DNA from: Verrucomicrobiia bacterium
GTDB taxonomy: Bacteria; Verrucomicrobiota; Verrucomicrobiia; Limisphaerales; UBA1100
Assembly: GCA_014239365.1 (NCBI GenBank)
Contig: JAAZZB010000008.1
Coordinates: 1 to 64,000, forward strand
Direction of reading: 5' to 3'
Length of the DNA: 64,000 nucleotides
Each line of letters starts with the position of its first letter. Within the stretch, counting starts at the first letter, position 1. This document shows positions 34,879 through 44,527 of the stretch, one piece after another. The notes under the pieces were generated by a model that saw only the letters and a list, made by a program, of their open reading frames with translations, ran no database searches and had not been told where the DNA came from. A program made the translations under genes and the position numbers.

Positions 34879-36018
34879 ATGTTCACCCGCACTCAACTCG
34901 AAGACAACGAGCGCAAAACGCTTTCGCCGTTCGCGCAGTTCAGCGCCGATTCCCGCGGGCGGGCGCACGCGGAGGAGCCGCACCAGTGGCGCACGCATTA
35001 TCAGCGCGACCGCGATCGCGTCATTCACTCGCGCGCATTTCGGCGGTTGGAATATAAAACGCAGGTTTTTCTAAATGGAACCGGCGATCACTTGCGCACG
35101 CGGCTCACGCACACGATGGAAGTCGCCGCCGTTTCGCGCAACATCACGCGCGCGCTCGGCCTCAATGAAGACCTCGCCGAGGCCATCGCGCTTGCGCACG
35201 ACCTCGGCCATTCGCCCTTCGGCCACAAAGGCGAGAGCGCGCTCAACGCGTTGATGACCGATCACGGCGGCTTCGAGCATAACCGCCAAAGCCTCCGCAT
35301 CGTCGAAGAGTTGGAGCAAAAATATCCGCGCATCAACGGCCTCAATCTCACGTGGGAAACGCGCGAAGGACTTGCCAAACATTACACCGCGTACGATCAC
35401 CCCAGCAAACGCGAAGGCTTCGACGCCAAGTCCAGTTCACTCGAAGCGCAAGTCGCCAACCTCGCCGATGAGATCACCTATTACAGCCACGACCTCGACG
35501 ACGGCCTCGATGCAAATTTGCTTTCCGAAGCGGAACTCAAAAAGAACGTCAAACTCTGGCACGACGCCGACGACGCCATCCGCGCCGAGCACGGCGAACT
35601 CACCGACGAATGCCGCCGTTACTTCATCATCCGCTGCCTCATCGACAGCCAAGTGCACGACGTCGTGGAAACCAGCGGCGCACTCATCCAAGAAGCCGGC
35701 GTGTTGAGCGTCGACGAAGTGCGACTGCAGGAAAACCCACTCATCCAATACAGCGCTCAACGCCGCGAAACCAATCTCGAACTGCGCGAGTACCTTTACG
35801 AAAATCTGTACTTCAACCCCGAAGTGCACGAGCCCAACAAACGCGGCGTGAAATTGTTGGAGGAACTTTTCGGATATTTCCTGGAACACCCCAATGAAAT
35901 CGGAAGCCAATCCCGCGCCCGCATCGAAACCGAAGGACAACACCGCGCCATCTGCGATTACCTCGCGGGGATGACCGATCGCTACGTCGTCATCGAGCAC
36001 GAGCGGTTGGGGCTTTAA
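34879..36018 (+). CDS. dgt: Deoxyguanosinetriphosphate triphosphohydrolase-like HD protein
   Basis: This 379-residue HD-domain protein matches the dGTPase family, which removes tripolyphosphate from dNTPs. The metal residues are visible: His78 in RLTHTMEV, His107-Asp108 in ALAHDLGHSPFGHKGE, and a later Asp in YSHDLDDGLD. The N-terminal RVIHSRAFRRLEYKTQVF is a family signature. Its length is that of the short dGTPase group rather than the E. coli 505-residue form. Palindromic repeats follow the stop. Confidence 0.92.
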   Translation: MFTRTQLEDNERKTLSPFAQFSADSRGRAHAEEPHQWRTHYQRDRDRVIHSRAFRRLEYKTQVFLNGTGDHLRTRLTHTMEVAAVSRNITRALGLNEDLAEAIALAHDLGHSPFGHKGESALNALMTDHGGFEHNRQSLRIVEELEQKYPRINGLNLTWETREGLAKHYTAYDHPSKREGFDAKSSSLEAQVANLADEITYYSHDLDDGLDANLLSEAELKKNVKLWHDADDAIRAEHGELTDECRRYFIIRCLIDSQVHDVVETSGALIQEAGVLSVDEVRLQENPLIQYSAQRRETNLELREYLYENLYFNPEVHEPNKRGVKLLEELFGYFLEHPNEIGSQSRARIETEGQHRAICDYLAGMTDRYVVIEHERLGL

Positions 36019-36031
36019 GTAAACGCCATGA

Positions 36032-36085
36032 GGTAGGGCGTGCTCTCCGAGCGCGCCGTGGCGGTTTCGGAGAAACCGCCCTACC
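36032..36085. repeat. Palindromic GGTAGGGCG repeat after dgt
   Basis: An imperfect inverted repeat of 26-bp arms starts GGTAGGGCGTGCTCTCCGAG and ends CCGAAACCGCC-type sequence closing with CCCTACC. The copy sits between the convergent dgt and Ppx/GppA genes and is followed directly by a half copy of the CACAGAG repeat. No second copy was seen in this window. Confidence 0.7.
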
Positions 36086-36090
36086 ATTTC

Positions 36091-36116
36091 CCTCTGTGTT
36101 CTCTGTGCCTCTGTGG
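36091..36116. repeat. Half copy of the CACAGAG repeat
   Basis: This stretch, CCTCTGTGTTCTCTGTGCCT and on to CTGTGG, matches one arm of the palindrome at 31195-31261 but has no partner arm. It ends one base before the stop of the convergent Ppx/GppA gene. Confidence 0.7.
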
Positions 36117-37055
36117 TTAACCCAAAAGCGCTCCATACCGCACACCACGCAATGTCGGCCGAAGCTCCCCAAACCCGCAACGCATCATCACCGCTTCATA
36201 AATCGCCGCGCCGAAAAGAATCACATCCGCGCGATTAGCGGGCAGTCCGGGCAACGCACGCCGTTCGGCCAAAGACATTTTCCAAAGGCGATCACAAAGC
36301 GACTGAACCTCCGGCAACGACAACCGCACGGCCTCAACTTCATCGGCGGACAAATCATCGCGCTCCAAAAAAATCCGCGCGAGAAAAACCGGCGTACCGC
36401 CCGCGCCGACCAATGTATTTGGCAACGGCAATCCACCCAGCTTCGGCGTCACTTGTTCATCCAGAAAATCATCGAGCGCCTGCGCGAGCTTGCCGCGCTC
36501 CGCATCGGTGGGCGCGTCACTCACGGGAAACAATTCCAACCAACGCACCGTGCCCAGCGCGAAGCTGTGTTGCAGCCGCAAAGCGGAGTCATCCGCCACC
36601 AGCAATTCCGTGCTGCCGCCGCCCACATCGATGATGGCCAGCGGGCCTTCAGCCAAGTCCGGCAAACTCCGCACCCCGCGCAACACCAGTTCCGCCTCGG
36701 TTAGGCCATCGATGATTTCCAAATCCAATCCGACCTCGGAAATAGCCGCCGACAGTTCATCGGCATTGGCAGCTTCGCGCGCCGCGCTGGTGGCGAGCAC
36801 CCGCACGCTCGCTACGCCCGCCGCCTTCGCCTTCTCGCCGAAAGCCGCCACCACCCGCGCGGTATCGGTGATGGCCTCGGGCGCGAGTTGGCCGGATTCA
36901 AACACGCCCCGCCCCAATCGCGTTTGCTCGCCTTCATGCACGAGAGGCATCACAGCGCCCTCGACCACTTCGGCGATGAGCAGCTTCACCGAGTTGCTGC
37001 CGATGTCGATAATGGCCCGTCGGTTTTCTGTTTGGTTTTTTAGTGGATCGTCCAT
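36117..37055 (-). CDS. Ppx/GppA-family phosphatase (single-module form)
   Basis: A 312-residue actin-like ATPase-fold protein of the exopolyphosphatase/guanosine pentaphosphatase family. It has the N-terminal IIDIGSNSVKLLIAE, the central AIIDVGGGSTELLV and the late ANRADVILFGAAIYEAVM. It lacks the C-terminal HD-like region of long Ppx, so it is the short form. Expected activities are polyphosphate or pppGpp hydrolysis, which the sequence cannot separate. The ATG at 37055 is 14 bp from the divergent protease start, so the promoters must overlap the neighbouring gene. Confidence 0.9.
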   Translation of the reverse strand: MDDPLKNQTENRRAIIDIGSNSVKLLIAEVVEGAVMPLVHEGEQTRLGRGVFESGQLAPEAITDTARVVAAFGEKAKAAGVASVRVLATSAAREAANADELSAAISEVGLDLEIIDGLTEAELVLRGVRSLPDLAEGPLAIIDVGGGSTELLVADDSALRLQHSFALGTVRWLELFPVSDAPTDAERGKLAQALDDFLDEQVTPKLGGLPLPNTLVGAGGTPVFLARIFLERDDLSADEVEAVRLSLPEVQSLCDRLWKMSLAERRALPGLPANRADVILFGAAIYEAVMMRCGFGELRPTLRGVRYGALLG

Positions 37056-37069
37056 ACCCTTCGCCGCGC

Positions 37070-37735
37070 GTGCTGGCGTTCTTCATCCAAAATCTATTCG
37101 AGCCCGAGAAGCAACTGTTTTTCGGTTGCGTGGTGGTCACGGTCATCATCTCCATCGTGCTCCACGAGCTGGCGCACGGCTGGGCGGCCATCTGGCAGGG
37201 CGACGATACCCCGCGCATTCAGGGCCATATGACGGCGGATCCGATGGTGCATATGGGCGGGTTTTCAATCCTGATGCTCGTGCTGGTGGGGATGGCGTTT
37301 GGGTTGATGCCGGTGAACCCGCGTAACTTCCGCAGTCGCTACGGCGATGCGCTGGTTTCAGCGGCGGGTCCGGCGATGAATTTTCTATTAGCATTCATCG
37401 CCCTCACCGCGCTTGCGATTTGGATAAAAACTGCAGGCGGCGCAATTGAAGGCACGGCGCGAAACGGTCAATACTTCCTGCAAATTTTCGGCATCACCAA
37501 CATTGCCCTTGGCATTTTTAATCTGCTGCCCGTGCCGCCGCTGGATGGCTCGACGGTGCTGGGAAATTTTGTGCCCGCGTACAAGCGCTGGCTCGACTCG
37601 TTAGGCAATCCCACTTGGATGCTCTTTATCGTGTTTATGATTCTGTGGAATGCGCCTTACGAATACAATCCCTTCGGCATCGCCAATAATGTGATGGACG
37701 CTTATCTGTCATTGTTTGGGCTGGGCCGTGGCTAA
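37070..37735 (+). CDS. Site-2 protease-like M50 membrane peptidase
   Basis: A membrane protein of about 221 residues with the zinc motif HELAH (metal His-Glu-x-x-His) in the first helix region and the second signature [11 protein letters not shown] in the last helix pair, as in compact M50 (rhomboid-free site-2) proteases. About five membrane segments are visible. The start is uncertain: GTG at 37070 avoids overlap with the divergent Ppx/GppA gene, while GTG at 37043 would overlap it by 13 bp. It may act in intramembrane proteolysis of a regulator; the substrate is unknown. Confidence 0.88.
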   Translation: MLAFFIQNLFEPEKQLFFGCVVVTVIISIVLHELAHGWAAIWQGDDTPRIQGHMTADPMVHMGGFSILMLVLVGMAFGLMPVNPRNFRSRYGDALVSAAGPAMNFLLAFIALTALAIWIKTAGGAIEGTARNGQYFLQIFGITNIALGIFNLLPVPPLDGSTVLGNFVPAYKRWLDSLGNPTWMLFIVFMILWNAPYEYNPFGIANNVMDAYLSLFGLGRG

Positions 37736-37787
37736 CGCTTGCACGCGGTGCAGCCGACGGGCATACTCCGCGCCTTTAATGACTGAA

Positions 37788-38774
37788 ATGAGCAAAACTC
37801 CTATTCGAATTGCGGTGACCGGTGCGGCCGGTCAAATTGGTTATGCACTTTTATTCCGGATTGCCTCGGGCCAAATGTTTGGGCCGGATCAACCGGTGGC
37901 GCTGAACCTCATTGAGATCGAACCCGCCCTGCCCGCGTTGGACGGCGTGTGTATGGAGCTGGACGATTGCGCCTTTCCGTTGCTCACCGACATCGTGGCC
38001 ACCGCGGATTTGAACACCGGTTTCACTGATGTCAACTGGTCGCTCCTCGTCGGCAGTGTGCCGCGCAAGGACGGCATGGAGCGCGCTGATTTGCTGGGCA
38101 TCAACGGCAAAATTTTCACCGGCCAAGGCCAAGCCATTCAAAACAACGCGGCCAGCGACACGCGCGTTTTGGTGGTCGGCAATCCGTGCAACACCAATTG
38201 CCTCATCGCGATGAACAACGCGCAGGACGTTCCGAATGATCGTTTCTTTGCCATGACGCGCCTTGACGAAAACCGCGCCAAAACGCAGCTCGCACAAAAG
38301 GCAAACGTGCCCGTCACGGCGATTTCCAATATGTGCATTTGGGGCAACCACTCGGCCACGCAATACCCCGACTTCACCAACGCCCAAATCAATGGCGCAC
38401 CCGCCACCGACGCCATCAGCGATCGCGATTGGCTCGAATGCGAATTCATCAGTACCGTCCAAAAACGCGGCGCCGCCATCATCAAAGCCCGCGGCCTTTC
38501 CAGCGCCGCCAGCGCGGCCAATGCGATTGTGGGCAGCGTCCGCTCCATCACCGAGCCTACTGCCGAGGGCGATTTCCACAGCGTGTGTGTTTGCTCCGAT
38601 GGCAGCTACGATGTGGAAGCCGGATTGATTTCATCTTTCCCCTGCGCCCATCGCGACGGCGCATTTGGGATTGTACAGGATGTCGCCATCGACGATTTCA
38701 GCCGCGCCAAAATCGATGCTTCAGTGAATGAACTGAAAGAAGAGAAAACGATGGTGGCCAATCTTTTGAATTAA
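37788..38774 (+). CDS. mdh: Malate dehydrogenase
   Basis: Malate dehydrogenase interconverts malate and oxaloacetate in the TCA cycle. The 328-residue protein begins with the NAD motif [17 protein letters not shown], followed by [23 protein letters not shown], the [10 protein letters not shown] loop and the catalytic-His region [14 protein letters not shown]-type sequence (here MCIWGNHSA). It belongs to the cytosolic-type (MDH group 2) branch. The ATG at 37788 ([10 protein letters not shown]) matches homologues; another lies three codons upstream. Aconitase lies about 3 kb away, but no other TCA gene is adjacent. Confidence 0.95.
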   Translation: MSKTPIRIAVTGAAGQIGYALLFRIASGQMFGPDQPVALNLIEIEPALPALDGVCMELDDCAFPLLTDIVATADLNTGFTDVNWSLLVGSVPRKDGMERADLLGINGKIFTGQGQAIQNNAASDTRVLVVGNPCNTNCLIAMNNAQDVPNDRFFAMTRLDENRAKTQLAQKANVPVTAISNMCIWGNHSATQYPDFTNAQINGAPATDAISDRDWLECEFISTVQKRGAAIIKARGLSSAASAANAIVGSVRSITEPTAEGDFHSVCVCSDGSYDVEAGLISSFPCAHRDGAFGIVQDVAIDDFSRAKIDASVNELKEEKTMVANLLN

Positions 38775-38860
38775 CACTGATGAGCACGATATACAGGATT
38801 CATTTCAAAAAAAAATCCTGAACATCCTAAACATCTGTGTTCAATCCATTTTAACAATCA

Positions 38861-39526
38861 ATGTCCGACCTCGCCCAATTTATTGACCACACGCTGCTGA
38901 AGCCTGACGCCACGCGAGCGCAGATTGAAACTTTGTGCGCCGAAGCCGCCGAGCATAATTTTGCAACCGTCTGCGTGAATGGCAGTCGGGTGGAACTGGC
39001 GTATTCATTGCTTGAAGATTGCGATGTGCAGGTGGCCGCGGTGGTGGGGTTTCCGCTGGGGGCGATGGAGGCGGATGTGAAGCGCTACGAAACCGAGGCG
39101 GCGATTGACGCGGGCGCGAGTGAGATTGATATGGTGATGAACGTGGGTCGCTTCAAGGATGGCGATCACGATTTTATCGTGCGCGAGATTCGCGATGTGG
39201 TGGAAGCGGCGGATGACCGCGTGGTGAAAGTGATTTTAGAAACGTGCCTGCTCTCTGATGACGAAATTGTGCAGGCGTGCAAACTGGCCGTCCAAGCGCA
39301 GGCGCATTTTGTGAAAACTTCCACCGGCTTTGGCAGCGCGGGTGCGACGCTGGAGCACGTGAAGCTGATGCGCGAAACCGTCGGCCAATTCGCCGGCGTC
39401 AAAGCCGCCGGTGGCATCCGCAACGCCGCCGATGCGCGCGCGATGATCGAGGCCGGCGCCACGCGATTGGGCACCTCCGGCGGGGTGGCGATCGTCAGCG
39501 GCGCGGATAACTCCAACGGCTATTAG
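38861..39526 (+). CDS. deoC: Deoxyribose-phosphate aldolase
   Basis: DeoC splits deoxyribose 5-phosphate into glyceraldehyde 3-phosphate and acetaldehyde. The 221-residue TIM-barrel protein has the Schiff-base Lys152 in FVKTSTGFG, the second Lys181 in GVKAAGGIR and the acidic partner Asp90 in EIDMVMNVG. KVILETCLL is also present. Length and start (MSDLAQFIDHTLLKPDAT) are standard. It stands alone in the same direction as mdh, with about 90 bp of AT-rich gap before it. Confidence 0.96.
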   Translation: MSDLAQFIDHTLLKPDATRAQIETLCAEAAEHNFATVCVNGSRVELAYSLLEDCDVQVAAVVGFPLGAMEADVKRYETEAAIDAGASEIDMVMNVGRFKDGDHDFIVREIRDVVEAADDRVVKVILETCLLSDDEIVQACKLAVQAQAHFVKTSTGFGSAGATLEHVKLMRETVGQFAGVKAAGGIRNAADARAMIEAGATRLGTSGGVAIVSGADNSNGY

Positions 39527-39618
39527 TCAGCCCAACAGCCCCCGTGCGGTTGGTGGTTGAATTTGCGTCATAACCCCATTACTCTCTCCGCAACCTCCGC
39601 TGGTGCGTTAGCCCCAAA

Positions 39619-41331
39619 ATGGATCTAAAATTTGCATGCCCAACCTGCCGCACTGAACTGACCGTGGACGACGCCGCGGCCGGGCAGTCCTTTGCGTGCC
39701 CGTCGTGCAGTGCCAAGGTCACCGTGCCCGTCAGCCAACCGACGCAATCAACCGCTGGCCCGCCGCCTCCGAGCAAGCCAGCCGGCGCAGCCAGTCCGCC
39801 GCCTCCCAGTAAACCCGCCGGGGCAAGTTCCCCACCACCTCCGCCTTCCGGTGGACAAAGCTCTGCCTCGCCCCCACCGCCTTCGACTCCAAGTGCCGAG
39901 CCGAGTGCCGCACCGCAGGAAGACTTTGATGACGTTCAGGATGAAAGCCCGCAACACGGTAGTTACTCCTCGGGGTTTCTGGCCACGGCGATTGATTCCA
40001 AAATGGCCACGCTACGGGGCACGACCAACAGTTTTTTTCTCGGCACCAGTTCGCAGGTGTTCAAACTGGCCGGTGACATCGCGCTGCTCATCGTCGCCGT
40101 TGCTTGGTTGGGGATGGGACTCCACGCGGAGTTCAAGGCCGACGACGCCGAGGCCGGGGAAGGCGATGCTGTGGAAAACATGGAGAAGGCCAAGGAGGAT
40201 GATGAAGCAAAATCAAAAGCCGCCGAAAACGCCGCCATTTTTACCAAGACCATTCAGCCGCTGTTGAAGGAACGCTGCTACGATTGCCACAAAGGCAAGG
40301 ACGCCAATGCCAAGCTCGATCTCAGCACGTTTGAGGATAATACCGAAACGGGCATCGCGGGCCTGATGAGCGTGATCGGCGACAACGCGGGCAACAGCGA
40401 AATTGTCACGCGCATCAAGAGCACCGACGACCCCATGCCGCCCGATGGCAAAGGCGAAATGTTCAGCACCGAACAAGCCGATGCGCTGGCGAAATGGATC
40501 GACGCCGGTGCGCCGCAGCCCGAACCGGGCGTGGATGGCAAAGCGCTCATCCGCATTGCGGGGCTAATCTTTATGGGCGTGCTGCCGATTGCGTTTGTGC
40601 TGATCCTGCATTACCTCACCGGCGTGCTGTTTAACGCCGGCGATTCACTCATCAAATCCACGCCCAGCCGCCTCTCCAGCAGCGGCTTCATGAAGGCGAT
40701 GGCGTTGGTGGTTTTGCTCGCGGGCTTTGCCGCGGGCGCGGCGGGCATCATCTATGGCATTATCGATGCCACACAGGGGTTCAGCGATAACTGGCTCAAG
40801 GTGCTCGCCAAAGTGGGCGGCGGCATTGTGCTGTATCTATTCGGCGCATCGCTCGCGCGATTGTGGCTGAAGCCCGCGCAGTTGAACATCAAAGTCGGCC
40901 CCGGCAATTCCGCCGGTGACGAGGCGCTCGGCATTATGGCGATGTTCTCCAAAACGATGCTCAAGACCGCGCCGATTATTTACGGCCTCGCGCTGATCTT
41001 TTGTTTGATGTTCACCGGCATGCAAATCTTGTCCGACGAAGGCGAAGTCGCCGCACCTCCCGGCGAAGCCATTGCAGCTCTGCCCACCGCCGCCGCGCCC
41101 GATGAAAGTGTGACCACCGGCCTCATCAATCTCGCCAAAGAAACCCTTGGCGACGCCGTCACCTATTTCAAAGAATCCCCCCTCACCGTCGCCAGCAAAT
41201 ACGTGGACAAAGCCTCCGTCCTAAAAATGGCCATCAAGATTCCTGTGTATTTGTTTTTCTATTTTCTGTTTTCGTATGTGATGGTGGAAGCATTGCGAGC
41301 GCTGTTTTCCCTGCCGGGACGACGGAGTTAA
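39619..41331 (+). CDS. Membrane protein with zinc ribbon and cytochrome c motif
   Basis: This 570-residue protein starts with a zinc-ribbon-like CPTC...CPSC (Cys7, 10, 27, 30). A Pro/Ser/Ala-rich linker (about 38-100) leads to a membrane helix near 150-175. A c-type domain follows with CYDCH (Cys220, Cys223, His224) and MPPDGKGE, the planctomycete-type cytochrome pattern that often precedes a DUF1588-type domain. At least four more membrane helices follow (near 315, 360, 395, 455, 545). The heme part should be periplasmic and the zinc ribbon cytoplasmic. The function is unknown. Confidence 0.82.
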   Translation: MDLKFACPTCRTELTVDDAAAGQSFACPSCSAKVTVPVSQPTQSTAGPPPPSKPAGAASPPPPSKPAGASSPPPPPSGGQSSASPPPPSTPSAEPSAAPQEDFDDVQDESPQHGSYSSGFLATAIDSKMATLRGTTNSFFLGTSSQVFKLAGDIALLIVAVAWLGMGLHAEFKADDAEAGEGDAVENMEKAKEDDEAKSKAAENAAIFTKTIQPLLKERCYDCHKGKDANAKLDLSTFEDNTETGIAGLMSVIGDNAGNSEIVTRIKSTDDPMPPDGKGEMFSTEQADALAKWIDAGAPQPEPGVDGKALIRIAGLIFMGVLPIAFVLILHYLTGVLFNAGDSLIKSTPSRLSSSGFMKAMALVVLLAGFAAGAAGIIYGIIDATQGFSDNWLKVLAKVGGGIVLYLFGASLARLWLKPAQLNIKVGPGNSAGDEALGIMAMFSKTMLKTAPIIYGLALIFCLMFTGMQILSDEGEVAAPPGEAIAALPTAAAPDESVTTGLINLAKETLGDAVTYFKESPLTVASKYVDKASVLKMAIKIPVYLFFYFLFSYVMVEALRALFSLPGRRS

Positions 41332-41333
41332 TT

Positions 41334-41380
41334 GTAGCCCGGCCCGCTGGGCCGGGCCCCGGGCCACCGGCCCGGGCTAC
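41334..41380. repeat. Palindromic GTAGCCCGG repeat, short copy
   Basis: A compact copy of the argD-argF element: GTAGCCCGGCCCGCTGGGCC at the left and CCGGCCCGGGCTAC at the right, without the AT-rich centre. It lies directly after the zinc-ribbon/cytochrome gene and before the minisatellite. Confidence 0.8.
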
Positions 41381-41421
41381 AAAGGTAGGCCAAAGCCCCA
41401 AAATGCCCTTTTTCTGGCCCG

Positions 41422-41657
41422 CGAAACCCTAGGTTGGAGAGGCAAAACCCTAGGTTGGAGAGGCAAAACCTTAGGTTGGAGAGACAAAACCTTAGGTTGG
41501 AGGAGCAAAACCTTAGGTTGGAGGGGCAAAACCTTAGGTTGGAGGAGCAAAACCTTAGGTTGGAGGGGCAAAACCTTAGGTTGGAGGGGCAAAACCTTAG
41601 GTTGGAGGAACAAAACCTTAGGTTGGAGGGACAAAACCTTTGGTTCGAAAGGCGAAA
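41422..41657. repeat. 21-bp minisatellite
   Basis: Eleven or so head-to-tail copies of a 21-bp unit, typically TTGGAGGGGCAAAACCTTAGG, fill the gap before the aconitase end. Variation is mostly at three bases after TTGGAG (AGA, AGG, GGG, GGA, GAA) and one in CCTTAGG/CCCTAGG. The first and last units are degenerate. The unit is a multiple of three and lacks stops in several frames, giving apparent ORFs of heptads (such as QNLRLEE) that are unlikely to be expressed. Confidence 0.9.
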
Positions 41658-41734
41658 CACGCCTAATGTTGGGAGGGACAAGTTCCTCCTAGCCCCTAAT
41701 CTCTACTCCCTATTCCCCATTCCCTTCTCTCCCC

Positions 41735-44482
41735 TTACCCTGCGAGTTGCCTTAACACATACGGCAAGATTCCGCCGTGGCGGTAATAATCCACTTCAAT
41801 CGGCGTATCGATTCGGCAATCCACGGGGATGTCTTGGGTGTCGCCGTTTTTGGTGACGCGCAGGATGAGTTCGCTTTGGGGTTGAAGATCATCGCTTAAG
41901 CCAACCACATCAAACGTTTCGCTGCCGTCGAGGCCGAGGCTTTGCGGGCTGGCGCCGTCTTTGAATTGGAGCGGAAGCACGCCCATCCCCACGAGGTTGC
42001 TGCGGTGGATGCGCTCGAAGCTGGCGGCAACCACGGCGCGGACGCCAAGGAGCAGCGTGCCTTTGGCGGCCCAATCGCGGCTGGAGCCGGTGCCGTATTC
42101 GGTGCCGGCGAGGACGATGAGCGGGGTGCCGTTTTCGCGATGGCGTTGGGCGGCTTCGTGGATGCTCACGGTTTCGCCATTGAAGGTGGTGATGCCGCCT
42201 TCGGTGCCGGGGACCATTTGGTTTTTGATGCGGACATTGCCGAAGGTGCCGCGGGTCATTATGCGGTCGTTGCCTCGGCGGCTGCCGAAGCTGTTGAAAT
42301 CCTTTTGATCAACTTCGTTGTCTTGCAAAAATTTTCCGGCGGGGGAATCGGCTTTGATCGCACCGGCGGGTGAGATGTGGTCGGTGGTGACGCTGTCGCC
42401 AAAGAGGCCAAGCACGCGCGCGCCTTCGATGCCGGTGATGGTGCCGGGCTCGAGGCTGAAGTTTTCAAAGAACGGCGGCTCTTGGATGTACGTGCTGTCG
42501 GCGTCCCATTCATAAAGGTCGCCGGTGTTGGCGGGGATCTCGTTCCACTTAGGGTTTTGATTGGCGAAGTCGCTGTAGAGTTTGCGGAAAATTTCCGGCT
42601 TGAGTGCGGCTTGCATCACTGTGTTTACCTCATCGAGCGAAGGCCAAAGATCGCGCAGGAAAACTTCGTTGCCGTCGGTGTCTGTACCGAGGGCTTCGGC
42701 GGAGAGATTGATGTCCACTCGACCGGCCAGCGCGAAGGCGACGACCAATGGCGGGCTCATCAAAAAGTTGGCCTTAATGTTCTGGTGAATGCGCGCCTCG
42801 AAGTTGCGATTGCCGCTGAGCACGCTGGCGGTGACAAGGTTGTTTTCCACAATGGCCGCCTCGATGGGCGCGGCGAGTGGACCGCTGTTGCCAATGCACG
42901 TGGTGCAGCCGTAGCCAACGAGATGGAAGCCGAGCGCATCAAAATACTGCTGTAAATCGGTGGCCTCAAGATAATCGGTGACCACGCGCGAGCCGGGCCC
43001 GAGCGAGGTCTTCACGGCGGGATTGATGGTGAGGCCGCGCGCGACGGCTTTTTTGGCAAGCAACGCAGCAGCAAGCATCACGCCGGGATTGGAGGTGTTG
43101 GTGCAACTGGTAATGGCGGCGATGACAACGCTGCCGTGGCCGAGGTTTGTTTCGCCATTGCCGTTGAGCGATACGGCGGTGTCGGCCGCTTCGAGCGTGC
43201 CGGATTCACGTCCAAATCCGCCGTCGGCAACAGGGCGTGTGTACATCTCGCCAAACGCATCCTTCATTCGCGGCAACTCGATGCGGTCTTGCGGGCGCTT
43301 CGGGCCGGCGACGCTTGCGGTGACGGTTCCGAGGTCGAGCGCGAGATCCGTAGTGTAATCCACCTCGCCCGCTTTCGGCAAACCGAACAAGCCCTGCGCG
43401 CGATAATAATTTTCAAACGCGGTGCAATGCTCGTCCGTGCGGCCGGTGGCGCGGAGGTAATTAACCGTCTCATCGTCGATGGGAAAGTAGCCCATCGTCG
43501 CGCCGTACTCGGGTGCCATATTTGCAATCGTGGCGCGATCGGTAAGCGGCAGCTTCTCTGCGCCGGGGCCGTAAAATTCCACAAACTTTCCAACCACTTT
43601 CGCCGCGCGCAGCATTTCGGTGACGGTGAGCGCAAGGTCAGTGGCGGTGACGCCTTCGGCCAATTCACCGGTGAGCTGCACGCCAACGACATCCGGCGTG
43701 AGAAAGTAAACCGGTTGCCCGAGCATCCCCGCCTCCGCCTCGATGCCGCCCACGCCCCAACCGACCACGCCGAGGCCGTTGATCATCGTGGTGTGGGAAT
43801 CGGTGCCGACCAATGTGTCGGGAAAATAAAGTGCTGCCGGCATCTTGCCGGCAGTGGTTTCGGATTCTGCCGGCAAGATGCCGGCAGCACGTTTTGAGAG
43901 AATGCCCTGCGCGAGGTATTCGAGATTAACTTGGTGGACGATGCCGATGCCGGGCGGGACGACTTTGAAAGTGTCAAAGGCTTGCATGCCCCATTTTAGG
44001 AATTGGTAACGCTCGCGGTTGCGGGTGAATTCGAGGTCGAGGTTTTTGTCCATCGCATCATCGCTGCCGGAGAAATCGACTTGCACGGAATGGTCGACCA
44101 CCAAATCCACCGGAACGAGTGGCTCGATAAGCTTGGGCTCTTTGCCGAGGCGCGCGACGGCGCTGCGCATGGCGGCGAGGTCCACGAGCAATGGCACGCC
44201 GGTAAAATCCTGCAGCACGATGCGCGACACGAGGAACGGCACCTCCGCGGTGCGATCGGCGTTGGGCTGCCACGCGGCGAGTTCGCGCACGTTTTCCTCC
44301 GTGACTTTTTTGCCATCGACATTTCGGAGCACGGCTTCGAGCACGATGCGCAAGCACGCGGGGAGGCGGGAAATGTTACCGAGGCCGGCGGCTTCCAGCG
44401 CGGGGAGTGAATAAAATTGGCCTTCGCTGTTGTTGCCGAGGTCGAAGGTTTTTAATGAATCGAAACTATTGTGGGTGCTCAT
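41735..44482 (-). CDS. acnA: Aconitate hydratase (AcnA/IRP type) with in-frame palindromic insert
   Basis: Aconitase isomerises citrate and isocitrate with a [4Fe-4S] cluster. The 915-residue protein has the AcnA layout: N-terminal [17 protein letters not shown], cluster cysteines in SCTNTSNPG and [27 protein letters not shown], and the swivel domain ending with [17 protein letters not shown]. Residues 199-218 ([20 protein letters not shown]) are encoded by a 60-bp palindromic repeat inserted in a surface-loop position before [15 protein letters not shown]. The frame is kept, so the enzyme may be functional. Confidence 0.95.
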   Translation of the reverse strand: MSTHNSFDSLKTFDLGNNSEGQFYSLPALEAAGLGNISRLPACLRIVLEAVLRNVDGKKVTEENVRELAAWQPNADRTAEVPFLVSRIVLQDFTGVPLLVDLAAMRSAVARLGKEPKLIEPLVPVDLVVDHSVQVDFSGSDDAMDKNLDLEFTRNRERYQFLKWGMQAFDTFKVVPPGIGIVHQVNLEYLAQGILSKRAAGILPAESETTAGKMPAALYFPDTLVGTDSHTTMINGLGVVGWGVGGIEAEAGMLGQPVYFLTPDVVGVQLTGELAEGVTATDLALTVTEMLRAAKVVGKFVEFYGPGAEKLPLTDRATIANMAPEYGATMGYFPIDDETVNYLRATGRTDEHCTAFENYYRAQGLFGLPKAGEVDYTTDLALDLGTVTASVAGPKRPQDRIELPRMKDAFGEMYTRPVADGGFGRESGTLEAADTAVSLNGNGETNLGHGSVVIAAITSCTNTSNPGVMLAAALLAKKAVARGLTINPAVKTSLGPGSRVVTDYLEATDLQQYFDALGFHLVGYGCTTCIGNSGPLAAPIEAAIVENNLVTASVLSGNRNFEARIHQNIKANFLMSPPLVVAFALAGRVDINLSAEALGTDTDGNEVFLRDLWPSLDEVNTVMQAALKPEIFRKLYSDFANQNPKWNEIPANTGDLYEWDADSTYIQEPPFFENFSLEPGTITGIEGARVLGLFGDSVTTDHISPAGAIKADSPAGKFLQDNEVDQKDFNSFGSRRGNDRIMTRGTFGNVRIKNQMVPGTEGGITTFNGETVSIHEAAQRHRENGTPLIVLAGTEYGTGSSRDWAAKGTLLLGVRAVVAASFERIHRSNLVGMGVLPLQFKDGASPQSLGLDGSETFDVVGLSDDLQPQSELILRVTKNGDTQDIPVDCRIDTPIEVDYYRHGGILPYVLRQLAG
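43831..43890. repeat. Palindromic GTGCTGCCGG repeat inside acnA
   Basis: Perfect inverted arms of 24 bp (43831-43854 and 43867-43890) begin GTGCTGCCGGCATCTTGCCG, with a 12-bp loop. The total of 60 bp keeps the acnA frame. The same arms occur at 49267-49329 with a different 15-bp loop. Confidence 0.93.
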
Positions 44483-44527
44483 CCGGTAAGCACAGTTTGG
44501 CGGAGAGCACGGGCGGTGTCAAGGCGA

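Noticed and set aside
41422-41657. Possible CRISPR array.
   Set aside because: The units are contiguous 21-bp copies without unique spacers, and no cas gene is near.
41434-41856. A plus-strand ORF of 140 residues with perfect QNLRLEx heptads.
   Set aside because: It lies in the 21-bp minisatellite, other frames are open too, it runs into the aconitase gene, and no ribosome site or homologue-like tail is visible.
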